Shown here: positions 56,771-64,000 of the stretch, in pieces
How positions within the stretch are numbered: the first letter of the stretch is position 1
How the letters are laid out: each line of letters begins with the position of its first letter
Origin: Sternotherus odoratus
Lineage: Eukaryota > Chordata > Testudines > Kinosternidae
DNA: 64,000 nucleotides
NCBI GenBank assembly: GCA_032164245.1
Contig: JAVMKO010000001.1
Coordinates: 83,325,892 to 83,389,891 of the forward strand
Direction of reading: 5' to 3'
Position numbers and translations under genes: made by a program
The notes under the pieces: model-generated
Told to the model about the DNA's origin: nothing
What the model saw: only the letters and a program-made list of their open reading frames with translations
Database searches by the model: none

Positions 56771-57394
56771 GCTTTAATCTAGGTAACTGAGGTCCCTGGC
56801 CCTGCACTTATCCACTCTGTGTTTGACCTGGGGAGCATTCGTTGGTTCTTCTGTCTGGAGTGATTTTCCTTCAACAATTCTTCTTAAACCATTGCAAACA
56901 AATATATTTTGCCAGGTCTGCATAGTTGAGAATGGCTGGGTTTAGGTTTAGTTCCCTGATGTTTAAAGAGTCTGATTATATTTTAAAAACCTGTTACCTG
57001 AATATGATCCCAAAAGCCTTGAAATATCCTTTGTAGTGGTGAGTGAAATAGCACAGAAATTGGACAGAGTTTTTGTGGCAGGGAGGTGGTGTTTAAATGA
57101 CTGATTGTGGCCCTTCAAATATGTTAAGTTTTTAAATAATTGAGGTAAACAAGCAAAAAGAAACACTTTGGGAGGTGTGGAAAGTTAAGCAACCTACTGA
57201 GTTTATAGGAAAATAACAAAATTGACATCCATGGGGACTGGATTTCATCTTGTGAAGAGGGAGTTTTCCAAATTTGGCTCAAAGAAAAGCTTATACTATA
57301 CCTGCCATTAATCCAGGATCTTTCACCAGTACTAAATTAATTTCAAAAGCAAACAAGAACGTATTTACTCAGAACTATTAATGACGGGAAATAG
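56771..57394. other. Unrecognised non-coding sequence
   Basis: Nothing supported. Confidence 0.4.
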
Positions 57395-57510
57395 AGAGAC
57401 TGTCTTTTTGTTCTGTGTTTTTACAGTGCCTAGCACAATGAGGTCCTCCTGGTTCTTGAGCAGGGCTACTAGGCACTGCAGGCATACAGATAATAATAGT
57501 ACAATTAAGC
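57395..57510 (+). repeat. L2-like LINE 3' end
   Basis: TTACAGTGCCTAGCACAATG, GGGCTACTAGGCACTGCAGG and GATAATAATAGTAC match the 3' end of the LINE family seen at 39215-39345. Confidence 0.6.
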
Positions 57511-59292
57511 AACACTCAACTCCCAAATGCTTGTGGCCTTTAAATCTGCTTTTAAAAACATAGTAACCATCTTATTTTTTCCGATTTCTCAGCACTGGGT
57601 TGTTTGCCTTTTCCTATACCAGGTGCATCCATTTTAATAACACATCCTCCCCTGTGCTCTGTAACTTGCAGGACTTTGCTAGGTAGGGAGCAAGAATAAA
57701 TGACCTGATGATAAATTCTAGGCCAGCACATGTCAAGAAGTTTATTGGTTACAGCATAGCTTTGCTTTGCTCTGCAAAATGAACTGATAACACAACAGAA
57801 GATGCTGGTGGGGGTGGGGGTAAATGGGGGCTGTTCAAACAAAGAAGAGTAAATAAGAGGCCTTTTAAGCTGATAACACCACAGTTACTGGGGGACAGTG
57901 GCTCAGAGACATCAGGGGAACAGCTACAAAAAAGGAAAAGAAGGAAAGGAGCAGTTGAACTCCGTCACTGATTTATGGCCTGACCTGACCGGACACATCA
58001 AGAATAGCTCCAAGAGATCACATGGAAACAAAAGACCGGCAAGAAAATATATCCAGCATCTCTTTGATTCGAAAATGGGCTTGAGGAAAGGAAGGAATCT
58101 GAACGGCCAGTGAGCTTTCTCCTGAGCTGTGCAGCTCTCCTGCATAAGTACCTAGAGCTAAGACTCATTAACAGCATTTTCCTTCTGCTTGTTGAAACAT
58201 AGCACAGATGCATTTTAACAATGGGGCTAGAGAGAAATAACTGACTCCTCCCCAGCCTTGTGTGTACCTGAAAAATATACATTTTTTTAAATTCACCTTG
58301 CAGGCAAGGCAGTCTTAGGCAGCTGTGTGAAGTTTCTCTGAATGGGAGGCTGGAGGGTGGTTTCTGTTGTAAACAAAATGCAAGGGATCCCAAGAGATTA
58401 ACACAGTTACTCCAGTTTACCCTCGGCAATTTTAATAATTCAATAGAACCTTTCAAATCCTAGTATAGCCCTGCTACTCCCTGCAGGGTCTGTTTAGTGT
58501 ATAAAAATTCCTTAGTTGACTAAATAGGATGGCTCTTGAGAGACAAGAGCTGTGGAATCAGACAAGTCTCTGTCTGTCAAGGGCTGTGTCTGACTACGCC
58601 AGTTAATGGACACCTGGGCTTTCACCATGAGGTCCCCTGGATGTCTCCACCTGCCGGTCACATGTTACGTGCCACCAGCTTCACATGTGATGCATTTGTA
58701 ACCACAGAAAGTACCACCCATTTTGCTCCGCTTTGCAGTCAGACTACGTAACCCAAAAAACATTTCTCCCCAGGAATTAACAAAAAATCAGAGTGTTTTT
58801 TATTACAACAGGCGTTTTCTGACCTTCCTTGTGGCACTAGCCCGCATCTCGTTGATAAGTGACACAGCTAGTGTGAGCACCCAAAAGCAGGCTTCAAAAG
58901 CTGTTCTTCTTTCATACTTATTTCACAATCGGCAGGGAAACTCTGCTGTTTCGACCAAACACAGACAATTGACGCATTGATTGGGGGGCTAATGGCGCCT
59001 TTAAGGCACAACCCTGCCTTGGGAGTGGGGTGGGTGGCATCACTCCAGCCCAGTGGGAGCACAACTGCTGCTACCCCCCTTGCCAGGTTGCAGCTTACTA
59101 CCTAACCCTTTAGTACTATCGCCCTTCCTTTCAGCATCCCTCTGTCCCCTTTGCAGGACACTGCTCAGGGGAGGAGACCTGGGGCTCATCTCGTCCAAGT
59201 CCTCAGTTTATGGCTGGTGATAATTCATAGTGTGAGTGTGGCTGTGGTGGGGAAATTCCATGCATCCTGCCCCCACCCCATCTGCTGCCTGC
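57511..59292. other. Unrecognised non-coding sequence
   Basis: Nothing supported; the 152-codon minus frame at 57998-58456 has no recognisable domain. Confidence 0.45.
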
Positions 59293-59300
59293 CACGTAAA

Positions 59301-59423
59301 TAGGGTGACCAGATGTGCCGATTTTAGAGGGACAGTCCTGATTTTGGGGTCTTTTTCTTATATAGGCTCCTATTACTCCCCAGCCCTATCCTGGTTTTTC
59401 ACACTTGCTGTTTGGTCACCCTA
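59301..59423 (+). mobile_element. hAT-like MITE, copy F (123 bp)
   Basis: Termini TAGGGTGACCAGATGTGCC and GTTTGGTCACCCTA; flanks cacgtaaa (59293-59300) and cacataag (59424-59431), 6 of 8. Same orientation as copies A and B. Confidence 0.88.
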
Positions 59424-59431
59424 CACATAAG

Positions 59432-61795
59432 GGCTTGCACAGTCAGGATCATAAAAGCATGCTGGAACCTTTTTTCTTGTTTACAGTCAGGCTGTCACAC
59501 AACCAGCCTTAGAAATGATTCTGCTTTTCAATAAGATGGCTACTGGTGACAAGAAGCTCAGAAATGCCAACTACAACTAAAAACTTTGGGACAAACCTTG
59601 AAGTCACTGTGCTATGCTTATTTGGGCCAGAACCCCAGCCAGTCAATGGGAGTGTTGACTAGAAAGCTAGGACTTAATTGTCTCAATAATTTTTTAGCTT
59701 ATTCTTAATGAGAATTGAATTTTTTTTATTATAAAGTTTGATTGCTAGGCTGAGCAAAATGGGTGGAGTTTGGTGTTTGATCCAGTAGTAAATGGGCGCT
59801 GACGAGATTTCTTTCCTACTGTTTACACTGCATTGGGGTGAACCTTTGGGGCAAAGAAGTTTGTGGACAGTTTTAGTTGCACGGAAGAAATGAAGCCTTC
59901 CAAGGGCAGTGGTTTGTGATTTGCAAAGTGATCTCTACATGGAGGGCCCTAACATCACTGTAACGAATGTTAGAGCTGATTGGACATTTTGCTGGAACAC
60001 TTCTTGGTCAGAAAATGCCATTTTGTCAAAAGAGAAATGTGTAGAAATATGTCACCTTCGAAAACTCATTTCCAAAGAAAAAATTTGGTTTGCTTATGCC
60101 TAGTGCAGGCTCTTTTTGCTACCAAGTGGCAACTGAGCAGGAATATTATTTAAAAGAGAGTTACTACCTAGGCTTCACTTCAGTGTTTTTCCTGCCAGAG
60201 CTTCACTGCTGCTTTAGCACTCCATGTTCTAGATGTTCGGGCAGGTGCTGAGGTTGCAGCAAGATACCAGTTAGGCCTGTCAATTTTACCAGAGGTCTGC
60301 AGGGTTACAGCTCCTTGTTAGTGAGGAACTCTCAGGAGGCTGTGGCTGTTAGTGACCCCAAGGGATGGAGTCTGAAATGAAGCACTTAAAAGCAAATAGC
60401 GAGGACAAGCCAGCTGCCTCTTTTGTACGACAGCGACAGAGCAACATGGCAACATTCAGTATTCTGCCTGCAACAGAATTAAAACCAAGTCTTGATTTAT
60501 ATCAGGAAATCTGTTAGGATTCCATCCAGGGAACCAATTAGCCAGTAGAGAATGCCCGGCAAGGACTTCTGCGCAGTCATGATCTGAGATCCAGTTTCTT
60601 AAGAAACTGGTGTCTTCCCTATGTTCTGTAGCAACATCTGATGTCTACTGGGGCACTTGAAACTTGATAGCATGTATTCTCCTCTTCTAGCCTGAGTCTA
60701 ATGAGCTTCAAAAAGCCGTCTTCTTCAGTTAGTCTTCTGGGTGACTATTACTTTGTGCTTGTTTTCTATTCCATTTTTATGTTCTGGTTAGAAAGTTGTC
60801 ATGGACCTGACATGGTGGGTATTGAGGAAAGGTCAGACCATTTGTTTGAGTTAGTTTTGAAACAGAAGTTATGGACTTGCTCCAGGAATTACTGGGTGAG
60901 GGTCTATAGATAGTGTTATGCAGGAGGTCCCCTCTGGCTTTATAGAATCAATAGATTTCAAGTTCTTCATAACTGCTGTTAAGTGCTTTTGTGATAGTTG
61001 AAGCCGCCTATGGAAAATCTTTATCTTGTACGATCGCATTTTTAATGGGGACAGTGGCTTCAGTGGGGTGACAGCCTGTCCACCAGGTTGTCTCTAGGGG
61101 TTTTTCTGTATCCAGTACAAAGCAGTATATATTGAATGCCGTACTGTATATACGGTAGGTTCTGGTCCAGCAATGTCTACATGTGGAATGCCTGTTGAGG
61201 GCGCAGTTGTTCCAATAGCTCTGGAGAACACAGGCTGGTGTGAAAGTTCCGTCACCCTCTTATATGGTACAGTAGGTGCACCCACATGGCAGCTCAGCTC
61301 TGTATGGCTGGTGTGGAGAGGGTTACACACACACGACTGGGAGTTCATCATCTGTGCTAGGCTTTCCCAGTCCACGCACTCGAGTTCCACTTCCACATGT
61401 GGTAGTACCTCGACAGGTGCTCAAGGAGGAAGGATCCCTGCTCCATCCACAGCCTTGTCACCCCCACAGGGTTAACCATAATCTGTCCTAAAGAAAATAA
61501 TCCTGTACATACAGAAGGGATGATTGCATAGATCAGCTTTGAAGCCAGTCTCTTTGTGTATTGACTAATTTGTCATTTGAATTGGGCACATGGGTTGTTG
61601 TATGTATTCTTTTGTTTTCAAAACAATACCATTTTTTTGTTTCAATTATCTTCTGGTTATTGTGTACTAAACTTAGCTTCCTCATTATTTTGAAATACAT
61701 TACATACGTATTGCATATAGTGGAATAATTCTGGGTTTATTTGGTTTTTACATTGATTTATCTAGGTTTTTCTATGGAGTTCATCTTCATAATAA
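59432..61795. other. Unrecognised non-coding sequence, about 2.4 kb
   Basis: Nothing supported. Overlapping 100-codon frames on both strands near 61094-61475 have no recognisable family. Confidence 0.45.
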
Positions 61796-61985
61796 TTAAT
61801 AAATGTTAGTTCATTTAGCCTCTCAAAACCCCTTTTGAGGTACAAAAGCATCATTATTCACATTTACAGATGGAGAAACTGAGGCATAGCGAGGTTAAAT
61901 GACTTACCCAAGGTCACACGGGTTGTCTGTAGCAAAGCAGGGAATTTCCAGTCTCGTGCCTTAACCTCAGGATCATCCGTCCAAA
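61796..61985 (+). repeat. MIR-like SINE
   Basis: TTACAGATGGAGAAACTGAG, GCATAGCGAGGTTAAATGAC and TACCCAAGGTCACACGGG are the well-known MIR core in order, followed by GCAGGGAATTTCCAGTC. Confidence 0.85.
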
Positions 61986-63147
61986 AGTAAATTCTGAATT
62001 ATATATGAATGTATTATACTCTGCAAAATGTTCACTGCGTAACTACAACATGTAATAGGGTAAACTCTGTAGCACCAGTAGGAACCTATGGAAATTGATG
62101 TGGCTGCATAGATCAATCTGAGGGCAGAATTTGGCCCATTGTTTATAGAGAGAGGTCAGATTCTCTCAACAGATAAAAACAGGAGAGTGCCTATAGCCCA
62201 GGTTAATTGCTAAATAGAATTTGGTTGGTCTTTAACTCTCCATTGTCCCACACCACCCCGTCAGAGACTTGAAAAAACAAATTAAATTTATTTTGGTATC
62301 TCTTCTGTACTTTTCTGCTTGGGAATGAAGGCGAGGGTCTGAGAATATAATGCCGCTTATTAAAAGCCGGCCAACTCCAGCATGCACAGAGTTAGTGCAC
62401 TAGCCTTTTCAATTCTGGAGGCTTGCGTTTAAATTCTGGAGGAGAGATGAAAACCAAGTCCATGAAGCAAGAAGGAATAGCTAGTTTTAGCTCATCAGTC
62501 CGTTTTTTTTTTAAGGCGCTCTTTCTATATGCAGTCATAACACACCTCTTTCCTCCAAAAGACACCTTCAAAGTGAATACAAGTGGCAGTCAGCAGGTGT
62601 GCTTTTAGGCCCCTTGCATTGCTCTACTCACCTCTGACCAAATGATAATAGTCCCTTCTAGTACTAAAAATGCCTGTCACTTATTAGTAATGTAATCCTA
62701 ACCTGTGCAGAATTAATTACTGTGTTAGCTATCTCATAATATATCAAACCTGTTGGCTAGCCAGGGAAGTGGAAAGGGCTGCCTCTTCATCTCAGGAATG
62801 TAGAGATGCGGTTACCCGTATGACACTAAGATTTGTAACATTAATGTTCTGAATCTCATGCTATTTGTAATTGGCTATGCATACATTATCTGTGCATATA
62901 CCCAGCAAGATTCAGTTGTAACACATGTGGCTCTCCACTACAGTAGCCTGCTCTACCAGACTGATTGCAGAATAGATTTTTTTCATGCTTTCATTTCCTT
63001 TTATCTGCCCCTCTCTCTTCTTCCCAGCCCTTGGAGAGAAGATATGAATGTGTACTTGGGAGGGTGGATAGTGATATAGCTTTACTTGTGGCTCAAGGTT
63101 TTACATTTGTAGTTAGGCTGGCACAAATATCTGAGTTTGTCCTCTAC
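61986..63147. other. Unrecognised non-coding sequence
   Basis: Nothing supported. Confidence 0.45.
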
Positions 63148-63665
63148 ATATGAACATAAGAATGGCCATAGTGGATCAGAACAAAGGTCCATCTAGACCA
63201 GTATTCTGTCTCCTCACAGTGGTCAATGCCAGGTGCTTCAGAGTGAATGAACAAAACAGGTAATCATCAATGAACTATCCCATGTTGCCCATTCCCAGCT
63301 TCTGGCAAACAGGAGCTAGGGACACCACCCCACCCATCCTGGTGAATAGCCATTGATGGACCTATCCTCCATGAATGTATCTAGTTCTTTTTTGAACCCT
63401 GTTATGGCCTTCACAAAATCCCCTGGCAAGGAGTTCCACAGGCTGACTGTATTGTGTGAAGAAATACTTCCTTTAGTTTGTTTGAAACCTGCTGCTTATT
63501 AATTTCATTTGGTGACTCCTAGTTCTTGTGTTATCAGAAGGAGTAAATAACACTTCCTTATTTAGTTTCTCCACATTCATCATGATTTTATAGACCTCTA
63601 CCATATCCCCCCTTAATTGTCTCTTTTCCAAGCTGAAAAGTCCCAGTCTTTTTTAAATTTCTTAC
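63148..63665 (-). mobile_element. CR1 LINE 3' region, well preserved
   Basis: Plus strand starts ATGAACATAAGAATGGCC, the inverse of a CR1 3' terminus, and continues through GGTCCATCTAGACCAG, GGAGTTCCACAGGCTGAC, TGTGAAGAAATACTTCC and TCTTTTCCAAGCTGAAAAG. About 520 bp in minus orientation, the least decayed CR1 of the window. It contains the 3' tail of ORF2 and the 3' UTR, with no open frame. Confidence 0.9.
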
Positions 63666-63892
63666 TATATATTCCCTAAAGTGGCTAGACATTCACCATT
63701 CCCCAAAAGTCTCTGTGGCTGGGCTTTAAAAAGAACTGGCTAATTTTGTGACTCTTTAATGAACTAAGCCGTTGATTAATGGAATAACTAGATTTTGTGC
63801 TTGAGGGGGTCAGGTGATTGATAATTCTAAGCACTTGTCAGTGCTATTTGCTGCAGCACTTTGGATGTTCAAATGCTGCAGCTGTACAAACA
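63666..63892. other. Unrecognised non-coding sequence
   Basis: Nothing supported. Confidence 0.4.
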
Positions 63893-64000
63893 TTAACTAA
63901 TCCTTATAATACACCTATCCATTAGGTAGAGTGTTATTTTGCTCATCTCTAAATGGAGAAATTGAGAGACAGAGGTTAATTGACCTTTTCCAAAGCTGTA
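63893..64000 (+). repeat. MIR-like SINE, cut by window end
   Basis: ATTAGGTAGAGTGTTATTTT, AATGGAGAAATTGAGAGAC and GAGGTTAATTGACCTTTTCC follow the MIR core order seen at 56590 and 61796. Confidence 0.6.

Noticed and set aside
57998..58456. 152-codon minus-strand ORF
   Set aside because: No recognisable domain, overlaps several other frames.
1..64000. CRISPR arrays, bacterial operons, tRNA genes
   Set aside because: No regularly spaced repeats, no operon-like gene packing and no recognisable tRNA gene; the sequence is vertebrate.

Overview
This is vertebrate, non-coding, repeat-dense nuclear DNA. No host exon could be supported on either strand. Abundant old CR1 LINE pieces, L2-like LINE 3' ends, MIR-type SINE pieces, many short hAT-like elements with clean 8-bp target duplications, and several foldback families together suggest a non-avian sauropsid, most likely a turtle. 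That identification is inference from repeat content.

The only intact protein-coding genes belong to an endogenous retrovirus at 42856-50336. It has two 544-bp LTRs that I read as identical, a 4-bp target duplication (ACTC), a proline-tRNA primer site, gag, an in-frame pro-pol behind a single UAG, a polypurine tract, and no env. UAG readthrough, one CCHC knuckle, the tRNA-Pro primer and the 4-bp duplication all fit a gammaretrovirus-like lineage. A well-formed H-type pseudoknot can be drawn just 3' of the UAG. Gag would build particles, the readthrough Gag-Pol would supply protease, reverse transcriptase/RNase H and integrase, and the LTRs supply promoter and polyadenylation signals. Without env the element would have to spread inside cells or with a helper.

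Layout. 0-10 kb: a 5S rRNA pseudogene, an LTR-like fragment, three hAT-like elements, foldback repeats. 10-21 kb: mostly unrecognised sequence with CR1 pieces (including a remnant of the CR1 ORF1 esterase) and foldback elements. 21-25 kb: a solo LTR with a 5-bp duplication inside another repeat, then an LTR-like fragment split by a 124-bp hAT MITE. 25-30 kb: CR1 reverse transcriptase on the minus strand and a diverged ~620-bp tandem duplication holding a 189-codon ORF of unknown identity. 32 kb: one hAT element inserted in the target duplication of another. 36 kb: a TA-flanked inverted-repeat transposon carrying a CpG-island-like cargo. 37-39 kb: an L2-like LINE split by a hAT-like element. 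42-50 kb: a three-level nest in which the provirus sits in a hAT MITE that sits in a CR1 3' end. 50.9-51.7 kb: a 771-bp GC-rich hAT-like element. 52-64 kb: largely unrecognised sequence with MIR, MITE and CR1 copies.

The nesting gives a relative chronology: CR1 and L2-like LINEs are oldest, the hAT-like elements followed, and the provirus is youngest.
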